This document shows, one piece after another, positions 20,674 through 30,651 of a stretch of DNA of 64,000 nt. Source of the stretch: Sporopachydermia quercuum (lineage: Eukaryota; Ascomycota; Sporopachydermiomycetes; Sporopachydermiales; Sporopachydermiaceae). Numbering within the stretch: the stretch's first letter is position 1; every line of letters starts with the position of its first letter. The position numbers and the translations under genes are program-made. The stretch covers positions 310,001 to 374,000 of the forward strand of contig BCGN01000008.1 in the NCBI GenBank assembly GCA_001599295.1, given 5' to 3'. The notes beneath the pieces are model-generated. The model made no database searches and was not told where the DNA came from. It saw only the letters and a list, made by a program, of their open reading frames with translations.

Positions 20674-21277
20674 TACTGAATAATATCATATGTATGTAAC
20701 TATCGTTGCCCTTTTCATTTGCCAGGAAGGTATTAATTGAGACAGGAAACAGTTGTTTACTTTACATTTCCATTGACTTTTCAACTCTCTACGCTGCTTC
20801 TATCCTTGATGAGCAGCATTATAAGTCACAAGACTAGAATCATGACCATAAAACCAAAATTTCAAGAGATGTATGACAGTGTAGTAAATAAGTGATTATG
20901 AAATAGAAGAGAGAACGATGAGGAAGAAGAAGAGGCAAAGAAACTAGTTTATGCTATAATGCTGATTAGGTTGTATTACCTAAACGGGAAGTACTCGAAA
21001 TATTGATAAATTCAACTTTATTTTATGATTAGATAATCTGATATTTAAGGTTTAGAAACGAATTTGGGACAGAAGGGATAAATGTAAACACAAAGATAAG
21101 TTCATCATGATGAATGAAGTATGTGCTTCTGATAATGATTCTCAGATATTATACGAACAGTAGTGAAGGTGCAGTATATTGATTCTTGATTAGGAGGTCA
21201 AGGAAGAATTTGATAGAGGATATATATTAGTGAGAGTTGGTTCATAAGTTATTTTATATTGAAAGCAGATATTAGCA
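20674..21277. other. Divergent USB1/MLC2 promoter region
   Basis: 604 nt between two ATGs, AT-rich with purine-rich runs (20885-20940). One TTGATGAG at 20806-20813. No gene seen. Confidence 0.5.
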
Positions 21278-21864
21278 ATGGTATGTTATAGATCGCAGAC
21301 CAAGAAGCAACCAAGTAGAGAGAGTAATTGCACTAACACCTAATACAATAGGCTCAGAAAGCAAAGCAAAGATTAGAATATAGTCGAGATGAAACCGAAA
21401 TTTTACAGAAAAGAACCGTTTCAGAATTGTTGAACCAACTGAATAAAGGACAAGTGCAGAATTTAAGGGAAGCATTTTCTCTGCTAGACGATGACATTGA
21501 CGGACTAGTCACTAGGAAAGACATGGGAAATATTTTAAACAGTTTAGGTATCGAGAGCACGAAAGCGAAAATTGATTTTTATATGGAAAGACACGAAGAG
21601 GGAATAAAATTTCCTGCTTTTCTTAGTGTTATGACAAACATAATTGGAGATTTAGATACCAGACAGAATGTGTATGATGCTTTTAGCGTCTTTGGAAATA
21701 AGGAACTAAATGGCTCAGATTTGGTGATCCCAAAGTCTGAAATATTTGAAATGCTAAAGAAAGAAGGCTATCCGGAGGAAGAACTAAACAAAGTGTTCTG
21801 TAAATTCATGAAAGGTGATAAGCTGTATGCTGAAAGGTTTATTGATTCAGTAACTGATGCTTGA
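21278..21864 (+). CDS. MLC2: Myosin regulatory light chain Mlc2 (spliced)
   Basis: The spliced product is 171 aa. Exon 1 is only the ATG (21278-21280), directly followed by the donor GTATGT; the branch site CACTAAC is at 21331-21337 and the acceptor AG at 21350-21351, giving a 71-nt intron. Exon 2 (21352-21864) opens in frame with AQKAK. The protein is an EF-hand light chain. The first EF loop, DDDIDGLVTRKD, keeps three metal-binding aspartates but has Asp in place of the usual position-12 Glu; the later hands are degenerate. The C-terminus RFIDSVTDA matches the end of S. cerevisiae Mlc2 (FLDSITD). Mlc2 binds the IQ motif of the type II myosin Myo1 and helps actomyosin ring disassembly. MLC1 lies 5 kb away. 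Identity is good; exon 1 rests on a perfect splice signal and phase. Confidence 0.87.
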
Positions 21865-22240
21865 CCAAAGACATGCATACTTATTACTCTTGATATTCAA
21901 CGGAAGAATGGGGATTCGGAAAGGTGAATAAAAGAGTATGAAACCAAGGATTGGTGAAATGATTGAAGTTTTCGTTGAATTCTGTTTCAAACCAATTGAT
22001 TTATTACCGGCTTAATAATTAGTAGTCCTATTAATACATAGAGAGAAATGTAGAGATATTCAACAAAGCAAAAAAACAGACCATGCTAAACCAGTCAAAA
22101 CCTGTGTACAAGTAAAAGAAAAAGAAGATATGACTGTATACAAACAGGTTTAGAATATATGACCTGTGCTCATACAAGCAATCAATCAACCAGAATACTC
22201 TATCATGTTTTCTAAGTGAACCCAATTAAAATTGAGCTTT
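21865..22240. other. Convergent spacer MLC2/RPO26
   Basis: 376 nt of AT-rich 3' flank for both genes. Nothing else recognised. Confidence 0.5.
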
Positions 22241-22842
22241 TCAATTGAAGTTTTCGACAATCAGTTCATCACATCCCCAATCTTCAAAACTGCCATCAGG
22301 TAAATACCGTCTTATAATTAGGGGAATTTTCTTTTGGGATAGTTCTTTCATAGCGATCTGTAAAGGATCCGTTTCTCCTTCTAGATCAACCAACACTGGT
22401 GCGTTCATACTGATTTGTAATGCTCTTGTACCCAAAATTCTTGCTCTTTCGTATTTCGTCATATAAGGTGTCGTAGTTCTTTCTTCTTTTGCAATGGCCT
22501 GTGATCGCAAAGCTTTCTTTCGTTGTTCGTGAGATTGTGTGACATCGTTTGGACCGAATCCTCCATCAACTATAATCCGATCATCTTCTACTTTGACTCC
22601 ATTGGCATTTCCGTTCCCATTTATACCATTAACCTCTGGTTTTTGTTCTTCTTCTGGCTCTTCGTCTGAAAACGGAGCTTCTTCTTCAAAATCTTCTACG
22701 TATCCATCTCCTCTTTCGTTAAAACTATGTATCCCTTGTTAGTGACTACTCATTCAACCATATCGCTTACCATGAACCACAGCTTACACCCAACCTAACA
22801 AAAGACTACTCACGCATTGTCATCATCACCAAAATCTGACAT
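22241..22842 (-). CDS. RPO26: RNA polymerase subunit Rpb6 (ABC23), one intron
   Basis: Shared subunit of RNA polymerases I, II and III, 170 aa after splicing. Exon 1 is 22814-22842 ([10 protein letters not shown]) and exon 2 is 22241-22724. The 89-nt intron has donor GTGAGT, branch CACTAAC and acceptor CATAG; phase is kept through a split alanine codon. The acidic N-terminus is variable; the conserved core starts at [18 protein letters not shown] and ends with [12 protein letters not shown], essentially invariant in the family. S. cerevisiae RPO26 also has an intron near the start codon, so its position looks ancient. Divergent from the ERT1-like gene, with a CACGTG site between. Confidence 0.96.
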
Positions 22843-23829
22843 TGTGATCACTCAACAGATGTATATTTGTATATGTATATATACTATTTCCTTTTGATAT
22901 TAATGCTTTTTACTTAACCTTCTTGTTGGCTTCCTTTTCGCAACTGCTTACGTTAAGTAGATATCTCCTCACCTCTAACTAATGACTGACTTCGTTTCTT
23001 CACAGCAAAGTGACCCTTTAAATGCAAAACAACAATCCCACTAACAAAAACTATTATTACCCACTGTCTTTTCATCGAATCCCTTATCAACGTCATCTCT
23101 ATTATTCGTTCTCTTTTGACATCTTATTTTGTTCACATCCTCACTTTTGATATTCCTTACTGAAAACATTAAAAAAATTTAATAGTCTTTCACGTGACAA
23201 AGAAGACTCACATATACCTCACAAGAGTACTCAAAGCGTAAACTCTGGAATGACTTTTAAATGAGACAGAATATATTGCGAATCCCCCCTTAATTTAATG
23301 CTAGAAGTTCCCGAATATTCCCGCATAAGGCGGAAGTTGTCGGAAATTGGGGTATCAAATTGCGGGGTAACTTTATTTTACTACTTCGGTTACACTTAAA
23401 CTATTTTTTGTTTATTGTGATATTCAGTAAAAACTATTGATAATGTCAGACTACCTTTTAGCTGAGAATTCGATGAAGAGGTGATAGGATTTATGACTAT
23501 CTATAGATAGGAGATCTTCTGGTGATACAAGCGATATTGATATGAGTAATAGAGTCTGAGAAAATAAGTGTAATTCGCAAAGGAGGTTGATAGTTCTACG
23601 CCTATTACAAATACTGCAGTTTGGATATTGAGATTAAGGTAGAAGCTAAGGGATCACTGCGACTTCTTATCTGCTGTTAATTATACTGATCTATAGAGCT
23701 CGTATACTGTGATTGAAGTATAATTCAGGCAACGTCTGTTCAAATAAGAGGTATCAAATAATACAAGTGNAAATAGCTGGCAATGAAAGCGTTCGAAAGA
23801 AGCAACTACGCGTTCATTGAACATTCAAT
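22843..23829. other. Divergent promoter region RPO26 / ERT1-like
   Basis: 987 nt without a gene. It contains TCACGTGA at 23190-23197 close to RPO26 and an AAAAAAATTT run just before it (23171-23180). The distal half is the promoter and leader of the regulator gene that starts at 23830. Confidence 0.5.
23190..23197. promoter_or_regulatory. TCACGTGA E-box palindrome
   Basis: An 8-bp palindrome containing CACGTG, the Cbf1/Pho4-type bHLH site, 348 nt upstream of the RPO26 ATG. The same octamer occurs in two other divergent housekeeping promoters of this window. Confidence 0.45.
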
Positions 23830-26718
23830 ATGACTACATTATCAATAAAAAATAAAATTAACAATACCATCGTGACTGGTAGTCAACAGAATACTAGTGA
23901 AATACATGAACAAGACGCGCTGCAACAACAAAAAAGTATGAAACCGCAAGCGACGACTCAGACTCCTTCCCAACAACACTATCATCTTCAACAGGATTCA
24001 TCGTACGAACCTAGGAAGACACCAAACCAGGATACAGATATCCCAAATAATGAAACTGTGGGAAAACCTTCAACGAAAGGAACAACAACAGCAACATCAT
24101 CAACATCATCAACACTAACAGGAAATAATGCTTCATTGACTGTGCCCAAAACTCTCAACACACAAAGGCGAGAGGAGAACAAAGATGATTCTGAATCTGA
24201 AAAACTTAACGATTCAACATCAGATGACAAAGCCGTGGCAACTCAGAGGCGGAAGAGAATGAAAGTTTCAAGAGCTTGTATTCACTGCCAAAGATCTCAT
24301 ATGACTTGTGATAATAATCGGCCTTGTAATAGATGTATAGGCAAAGGTTTACAGCACTCTTGTAGAGATGGGATGAGGAAAAAGGCAAAATATCTCAGTG
24401 ACGTGCCAGATGCGTATACAGGATTGAACCTGAAACCTGCAATCTCTAAGAAACATGTTAGTAGAGAGAGCACTTCCCAAATCTCTCCGTTAATGCCAAA
24501 TTCTCTCCCAATACACTTTGATAATAACCATGGAGCTCCGATCCATCAAAACTGGAAACCTTTGGCGCCTAACGCAATGAGTCCCTCAGCATCAGACAGC
24601 AATCTATGCAATATGGGAGTTTTCAATATGCAGGCACCTGAAATGATAAAAAGCAATACTGCAGCTCCTATGATATTTCATTATCAGAATCCTAACTCCA
24701 ATAATTCAGGTGAATCTTTGGTTCCAGTACAAATGAATGAGCAAATGAGCGATCAACTGAACAACCAGGTGGCTAATCAAATGGGCAATCAAATAGGCAG
24801 TCAGATGGGCAATCAGATAAATGAACTAAATCAATCGAGTCCGATAAATCGAATAAATGAATTGGGTCAAATGGATCAAATGAGTAGTCATGTGGTCACA
24901 CGAATGAACAATCAAGCCGTTAATTCAAGGAATAACTCGATGAACCAATCCTTGTTACAGTATGAAATGAAGAGACCTTTGTATCATATGGGGAATCAAA
25001 TAAGCGATCTTGATATAAGTATGTCATCAATGAATACTCCAATGAGCCCAGGAATAGCCAATCCATTAAATTCAATGATGAGTAATAGCATAAATAATAG
25101 TATGGGCAACAATATGAGCAACAATATGAGCAACAATATGAGCAACAATATGAGCAACAATATGAGCAACAATATGAACAATAATATGAACAATAATGTG
25201 GCTGCTTCAATCAAAGATCCTTTGGTTGACCCAATGAAGGAACAGATAGGGAACTTGAATGAATTGAAACCACCTCATATGGGGCACAACCATAGTCACA
25301 ACTTTCATGACAAATCCCAGCAACAACAACGACAACAACAACGACAACAACGACAACAACAACAACAACAACAACAACATGAACAAAATATGCTCAACGA
25401 ACGTCAACATCAACATCAACAGCAGCAAGCCCAAGCACAAGAGTTCCATATGCAACAAAACAATCATCATTCACATTCTAATAGAAGCTTTATGTCATCA
25501 GCTTTGGATCTCGAATATGCTACTCTAAGTAACATTTTAGATGAGAATCTATCGGATTCATTAGTAATATCGCCTTCGCTTTCAGGTCTTTCGGAAGATG
25601 ATCTCCCAAACTCTCAAGAGCCTAGGAAAGAGAGCTTACTATCTTCAACAGTGAAAAAGAACATTCGCAAAAGATCAAAAGCTACTCAAGGAAGCTCCAT
25701 CAACCAGTACTTCTTAGGTGCTGAAATCAATCTTGACACATTCTCTTTCCCAGATGCAATGTCTAGTGCTGTAGAGGAAAACAGCCCTCAAGAAAGAAAG
25801 AAACCGGCATTATCTTTTGCTATAGGTACGGGAAAGGATGATTCTCCTAAGGAGAGTAGGGTTTTTCAGACGGATGTACTACAACATCCAGAGAAGCAAG
25901 CTGACTTTTCTATATGTCAGACAGCAGATTCTTTGACATCATCCCCACTAAACAACAGAAATATCATGAATTCAAATATCAATAATGACAGCAACTCTAT
26001 TGATCAAAGACCGCAAACTGGTGTTTTGCAGTATAGAGAACCTGCCGATATTTATTCTGGTGTCAAGGAACCGTTTTCCTATACACCAGGCTACCACTAT
26101 CTTATTGCATATTTACGGTCCAGATTCTCAAGACCTCAATTAGTTCAAATGGCAAAATGTATGGCAGAGTATCGTCCATCATTTATAGCGTGTACCAATA
26201 CTCTTAAAGAGGATGACTTGATATTTATGGAACAATGNTTTCAAAGGACTTTATTGGAGTATGAGAAGTATATTTCTATATCTGGCACGCCAACAGTTGT
26301 TTGGAGAAGAACAGGCCAGGTTGCTTATGTTGGAAAGGAGTTTTGTATATTAACTGGGTGGTCAAAAGAACGGCTACTAAATCAGCAAACTTTTATTGTT
26401 GAATTGATGGATGATAAAAGTGTACTAGAGTATTTTCAATTGTTTTCAAAGATGGCATTCGGAGACTTCCGGGGAGCTACTATGGCAGAATGTACATTAC
26501 TTACACCTAGAAATCAGAAGGTGAAAACAGCTGGAATGTGGACAGTGAAGAGGGATGTCTTTGGTATTCCCATGATGGTAATTGGGAATGTAAGTATTAA
26601 ACTTTGCGGAGGAAGTAAGGAAGGAAGAATTAAAGGAATCAAACTGTTACTAACAAATCATTCAGTTTTTACCAATTTTAATATAGAATCTGGGTCAATA
26701 AGATATAGCCATCGGTAA
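23830..26718 (+). CDS. Zn2Cys6/PAS transcription factor, Ert1/AcuK type (gluconeogenesis regulator)
   Basis: A 962-aa regulator, much longer than S. cerevisiae Ert1 or Rds2 (roughly 450-530 aa). The zinc cluster is Cys150, 153, 160, 166, 169, 178, followed by DGMRKKAKYL, a signature of the Ert1/AcuK group that activates gluconeogenic and ethanol-utilisation genes (PCK1, FBP1). The C-terminal region from about residue 750 contains the family's PAS-like domain (TPTVVWRRTGQVAYVGKEF, about 815-835). The extra length lies in the middle: Met/Asn-rich repeats (residues about 300-460), a glutamine-rich run (about 497-535) and a serine-rich segment, probably disordered. One ambiguous base (26238) affects one residue. 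Group assignment is good; which paralog (ERT1 or RDS2) is less sure, so no symbol is given. Confidence 0.88.
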   Translation: MTTLSIKNKINNTIVTGSQQNTSEIHEQDALQQQKSMKPQATTQTPSQQHYHLQQDSSYEPRKTPNQDTDIPNNETVGKPSTKGTTTATSSTSSTLTGNNASLTVPKTLNTQRREENKDDSESEKLNDSTSDDKAVATQRRKRMKVSRACIHCQRSHMTCDNNRPCNRCIGKGLQHSCRDGMRKKAKYLSDVPDAYTGLNLKPAISKKHVSRESTSQISPLMPNSLPIHFDNNHGAPIHQNWKPLAPNAMSPSASDSNLCNMGVFNMQAPEMIKSNTAAPMIFHYQNPNSNNSGESLVPVQMNEQMSDQLNNQVANQMGNQIGSQMGNQINELNQSSPINRINELGQMDQMSSHVVTRMNNQAVNSRNNSMNQSLLQYEMKRPLYHMGNQISDLDISMSSMNTPMSPGIANPLNSMMSNSINNSMGNNMSNNMSNNMSNNMSNNMSNNMNNNMNNNVAASIKDPLVDPMKEQIGNLNELKPPHMGHNHSHNFHDKSQQQQRQQQRQQRQQQQQQQQHEQNMLNERQHQHQQQQAQAQEFHMQQNNHHSHSNRSFMSSALDLEYATLSNILDENLSDSLVISPSLSGLSEDDLPNSQEPRKESLLSSTVKKNIRKRSKATQGSSINQYFLGAEINLDTFSFPDAMSSAVEENSPQERKKPALSFAIGTGKDDSPKESRVFQTDVLQHPEKQADFSICQTADSLTSSPLNNRNIMNSNINNDSNSIDQRPQTGVLQYREPADIYSGVKEPFSYTPGYHYLIAYLRSRFSRPQLVQMAKCMAEYRPSFIACTNTLKEDDLIFMEQXFQRTLLEYEKYISISGTPTVVWRRTGQVAYVGKEFCILTGWSKERLLNQQTFIVELMDDKSVLEYFQLFSKMAFGDFRGATMAECTLLTPRNQKVKTAGMWTVKRDVFGIPMMVIGNVSIKLCGGSKEGRIKGIKLLLTNHSVFTNFNIESGSIRYSHR
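25106..25197 (+). repeat. 12-nt coding tandem repeat (Asn-Asn-Met-Ser)
   Basis: About seven head-to-tail copies of AACAATATGAGC, the last ones drifting to AATATGAACAAT, inside the ERT1-like gene. They encode NNMS/NNMN repeats. Length variation between strains would keep the frame because the unit is 12 nt. Confidence 0.9.
25318..25379 (+). repeat. CAA/CGA trinucleotide repeat (polyglutamine)
   Basis: A near-perfect CAA run interrupted by CGA, encoding Gln with scattered Arg in the ERT1-like regulator. Typical unstable microsatellite in a yeast transcription factor; mutable in units of one codon. Confidence 0.9.
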
Positions 26719-26859
26719 AATATAGATGTTCTAAAGTAGCCTCAGCCTCTGATGAACTTGAGACTTGTAGACCAATATACTATAGCATATAATCATAGAA
26801 ATGTTATTCCTCTATCGAACTAAATTACTTGATAGTTGAATGAAAAACGTCTATATGTT

Positions 26860-27698
26860 CTATTGGGAAAGAACCGTTCGGACAAACTCTAGAAGAGAAA
26901 ATTTGTTAGCTAAGCTTATTATAATTATTTCAAAGACGTGGAGCGCTATATATAGTAAATTGTCTCTCAACATACCAATGTAATTGACAGTGCCGTCATC
27001 TGTGACAGGAACGCCTTTCAGTAGCTCATCAACTTCGGCATCAGTAAGCTTTTCCCCGATTGAAGTCAAAACTAAATACGGTTAGTAACTTCTACGTATG
27101 ATGATTGTCCGATTATTCAAACAGTCAACATACTATATCTTAGTTCACCGACACCAATGAATCCCGTGTGTTCCTTATCGAAAACTTGGAAACCACGGAC
27201 ATAATCTTCAGGTTCACCTAAAGGCTTAAAACCATCAGGTCTATTGATTATGTTGACATATGTATCGAAATCAAATTCTCCTCCTTCAATTGAAGATNCT
27301 AATGTGGATATTTCTTCTAATGTAGGATTTTGTCCAACTGCTCTCAATAAATCACCCAAAGCTTCGCTGGGTACTTTTCCGGTTCCTTTCTTATCAAACA
27401 AAGCAAAGGCGTCCTTATAAGTTTTATTAACAGGTATGGCAGACTATAATCAGTTAAATTTTCATTGTTAATAGGTGACCTTGAGCTCAAATGATACAGC
27501 TTCAACAAGTAGCGCGTCTCGATCCGAAAGATCTGGCTTTTTAATTTTGTCAATGCTTATGGACTTCACTTATTTGCATTCATCTATCAATATTTCCACC
27601 CATGATTCTATCTATCCATCCATCCATTCATCCATCCATCCATTCATCCATCCATCCATTCATCCATCCATGCGTCTTCAAACTGCAGCACATACCAT
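26860..27698 (-). CDS. MLC1: Myosin essential light chain Mlc1 (four exons)
   Basis: A 145-aa calmodulin-like light chain, close to the 149 aa of S. cerevisiae Mlc1. It binds IQ motifs of type V and II myosins and IQGAP, and is needed for cytokinesis and polarised secretion. Exons: 27696-27698 (ATG only), 27134-27443, 26976-27071 and 26860-26888; introns of 252, 62 and 87 nt. Introns 2 and 3 have clear TTACTAAC and GCTAAC branch sites. All phases agree and the total is 438 nt. LFDKKGTGKV, FQVFDKEHTGFI and GEKLTDAEVDELLKGV match the family closely. The EF loops lack several metal ligands, as is normal for Mlc1. Intron 1 lacks a strong branch consensus, so the ATG exon is the least certain part. 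One residue is ambiguous (base 27298). Confidence 0.88.
27612..27672. repeat. CATC/CATT tetranucleotide microsatellite in MLC1 intron 1
   Basis: About fifteen tetramers, CATC with every third or fourth unit CATT, giving a 12-16 nt higher-order period. It lies between the MLC1 start-codon exon and exon 2, near the donor side. Being intronic, it can change length without changing the protein but would alter intron length. Confidence 0.9.
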
Positions 27699-28483
27699 GT
27701 TTTCTTGGATACTTCACTATGTGATTCAATCCTTAAACGCGTTTCAATGAACTGTGTGTATACTCAACAATCGTTGATCTTCTTGCTTTTGAGTAATCCT
27801 TTAATGCCAAATGTCAATTCAGCTCAGTATCCCTATATTCAATTAGCATCAAATCAATGGTTGATTAGTAGAACAAGCCTGTATTTATATCACATTTCTG
27901 TCAACTCTACTCATCGATTAGAAATGTAAACAAAAGTATTCGCAAGTTGGTCACGCTTTTTGTGTAAGTAAACAAGCCACGAACATTTTATCCGTCCCAT
28001 ATAAGGGCGGACTTATGTTCAATAAAGTGAGTAGTGACAAAGTTCATTAGGGCCTTATTAAGGGAAGGATTGATTAGTACAGGACATTTGAAAGAAATGG
28101 ATGCCAAGATGAAGCTCAACAGGTAAGAGAGAGATAATGAAGAGAAACACCATGTGCGTTGGGCAGTTGGAATCTGAACAGGAAAGAAGTGAAATGAGTG
28201 AGAAAGTAGTTGGGCTGGTTTGCATTTCTTTACTTAGCTTGGTATGATAGATAGCTCGTATCCGATACAATGAAATAGGCCTAAAGTAACTTATAATAGC
28301 ATATATACAAATAATTGATACTTCTAACACTATTTACAGATCATCAAACGCTTTCCTCTAACGGTAATGGAATGCAAATGCAAATGCAAATATAACAGGA
28401 GAACAAATAGACTAACATTACACCGGGATGCAAAAAAACACACCTAACCTAACCTAACGATGCATCCCATTACTGTTTCTAAT
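27699..28483. other. Intergenic, MLC1 promoter and OPA3-like 3' region
   Basis: 785 nt without a supportable gene. It holds two short tandem repeats near its right end: TGCAAA x3 (about 28373-28391) and CCTAA x3 (28443-28458). The latter resembles a telomere-like unit but is only three copies long. Confidence 0.5.
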
Positions 28484-29021
28484 CTATCTACTTTTATTGA
28501 TATCTAATACAAGAGGATTCAATCCATCTGGAACAACATAATCATCCATTTTGAATCCCTTTTCCTTCATTTTCTTTTTTAGGTAATCTATTTCATCTTG
28601 TAATGTACGTATATCGTCTTGAACAGCTTCTCTTCTCCCGGCCTCTTTCTTTCTACTTCTATATGTTTCGAACCAAATCATCGATCCAGCAACAGAAAAT
28701 ACAAACGCTTCTGAAAGCATTTCTGCACCATTTTCAATAGCCTTAGTTTCACTCAAAGGCCTGATCTTAGCTCTCCTTTCTCCTACTGCTAGTAGTCTAA
28801 GTTTCACATCAGCTCTATGCAGTCTTTGGGCAAATCCAACACATATCTTCTTAAATGCAACATGTTGTTTTGATTGACTTTTTATAATTCCCTGAAAAAA
28901 AAAGTTAGCATCTACCACTAAAAAGAACATAGCAAAACAGCTATCAACAAATATTACTTACAGCTATGGGTTTGGCAATTGTCCTCACAAATAAAGACGT
29001 TAACTTCAACGGAAGACTCAT
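28484..29021 (-). CDS. OPA3-like mitochondrial protein, one intron
   Basis: A 155-aa member of the OPA3 family. Exon 1 is 28962-29021 (MSLPLKLTSLFVRTIAKPIA) and exon 2 is 28484-28891; the 70-nt intron has donor GTAAGT, branch TGCTAAC and a pyrimidine tract before CAG. The join reads KPIAGIIKSQSKQH, a typical OPA3 N-terminus. A hydrophobic segment (about residues 86-100, EAFVFSVAGSMIWFE) is followed by a coiled coil (about 110-135). OPA3 proteins associate with mitochondrial membranes and affect lipid metabolism and organelle shape; the biochemical function is unsettled. The short positively charged N-terminal helix may serve as the targeting element. Divergent from ELP5. Confidence 0.9.
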
Positions 29022-29576
29022 GCTTACCTATGCTCTCTATCTATCGCATTCTTTCTTCTTCGTCTAACAATAAAAAAGAAAAATTCCACTGACAATTCTC
29101 TTATCCAACAAAACTAATCACAGATCATCTCTCTATTGTATCAGTAATTTCTAACATGAATAATATATTTCTCCCATCAACAGTACATCTTATCTCTCTA
29201 GGTTGGTTGAATCATAGTATAAACACAGGTACACTTAGGAACGTGAATTGACACAGGCTCATGTCCCATCCCAGGTTTTGAGCTTAGAATAAATCAAGCC
29301 TCTTGCCACTGACTTACATAACGTCTCATCTTGGCAGACATAGCTAATATGGCGTCTCATTGCAAACCTTCATAACTGTACTACGAAAAGTGAAGATTGT
29401 GATGTTGGTAGTATTAGCCGAATTATTCATTTGATATTGTTATTATTATCGCTATTATTAATGTTGTTGGTAGCGTAATTAGTCTCTTATTGATGGTTAT
29501 AATTCCTTTACAATATCAGTAGTTTGCAGCTGGAGAGCAAGACTTTGAAGGCGGCCCGTGAATTGAGCTTTTCACA
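29022..29576. other. Divergent OPA3-like/ELP5 promoter region
   Basis: 555 nt, AT-rich; a TTATT/GTTATT-rich stretch around 29430-29470. No gene or clear site recognised. Confidence 0.45.
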
Positions 29577-30651
29577 ATGGCATCTGTTAAAACAAAAGTT
29601 CAATATACTGCTCTTCTTTCAAGAGTTCTATCATTGAAAGAGGCATCTCCATTTATACTATGTATTGATTCTTTACTCCAAAGTAAAGACCCCCTGATAG
29701 ACATGTTTCTCTCAAAAGCAGCTGATGTGAGTATATTTTGATTTGAAGCAACATTCTGAAGAGAGATTTGAAATGATACCAAGATACAATTACTGACCTT
29801 TTGTTAGGATGTCAATTTCATATACTTATTGTTTGAAAGTGTAAAATCATTAGTAAATAAAAGAGTGAACCAGTTCATTCAGGCTGGTCAGTTTGTTGAT
29901 ACCAAAGATGAAATACTACTAGATTCAATTGCCAAGGAGGTAACAGCTAGAATAGATCGAACTAAGAGTAAGTATTTCTCTTTCCTGTGAACTACATTTA
30001 CCACAGTTGCAACTACAAGTTTTAGTATGTTACACTAACAGGCCTCCAACAGAAAACGTTTTGATAATTGACTCCTTCTCATTCATTCCAACAGAAAAGA
30101 TCACATCTTTCCTGGCTGTTCTAATTTCTTCAAGTATACAAGTTATTGGTATCCATCATTCCTTCTTTCCTGAACCAACTTTGCGCTCTAACCCATATTA
30201 TCCATCTACATCAGCCGTATTGTCATACATAGCATCAACTATTATCACATTGTCCCGGACACCTTTAAGTGATGAAATTGCTCAAGATGAACGTATTAGA
30301 GATATGGAAAAACTGAAGCTACCTTTGGCTAATGAGAACTCATTCCATTTAACTTTGATTCAAAAGCGAAAATCAGGAAGAAGAACATCGTGTGAGTTCG
30401 TCGTTAATAATGATACTTTGCAATACGAACTTTTGATTGAAGAAGAAAAAGATGTGGATGACAGCGAACAATTGATGAAAGGCATTACCACGTTTAATTT
30501 GTTCACNAATGATAAACAGAAATCAGCTAAAGAAAATGTTGAACTTCCCTATTTGAATGCTCAAGAGTTTCAGCAAGGGGGAGCTATTGTTTATCAGTAT
30601 GAGAGCCATGATGATTACGATGAAGAGGATCCTTATGAAGATCCTTTCTAA
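29577..30651 (+). CDS. ELP5: Elongator subunit Elp5 (Iki1), two introns
   Basis: RecA-like subunit of the Elp4-5-6 ring of Elongator, which supports tRNA wobble-uridine modification. Proposed exons: 29577-29726, 29808-29967 and 30020-30651, giving about 313 aa (S. cerevisiae 309). Intron 1 is clear: donor GTGAGT, branch TTACTGAC, acceptor TTAG. Intron 2 starts at GTAAGT (29968); its acceptor is ambiguous, since AG at 30018-30019 keeps phase (as does AG at 30024-30025) while the better-looking CAG at 30006 does not. The match is strongest at the ends: SLKEASPFILCIDSL near the N-terminus, KRKSGRR, GITTFNL, and the acidic tail DYDEEDPYEDPF, nearly identical to the end of S. cerevisiae Iki1. One ambiguous base is silent (ACN). 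Confidence 0.88.

Noticed and set aside
24920-25470. Minus-strand Cys/Tyr- or Leu-rich frames opposite the ERT1-like gene
   Set aside because: They are mirror images of the Asn/Met and Gln repeats of the real plus-strand gene.
28058-28330. 90-codon minus-strand frame between MLC1 and the OPA3-like gene
   Set aside because: Hydrophobic, low-information composition of AT-rich DNA; no conserved pattern and no splice signals linking it to a gene.
28443-28458. CCTAA repeat as possible telomeric sequence
   Set aside because: Only three copies in the 3' region of a gene, in the middle of a housekeeping region; too short to indicate a telomere.
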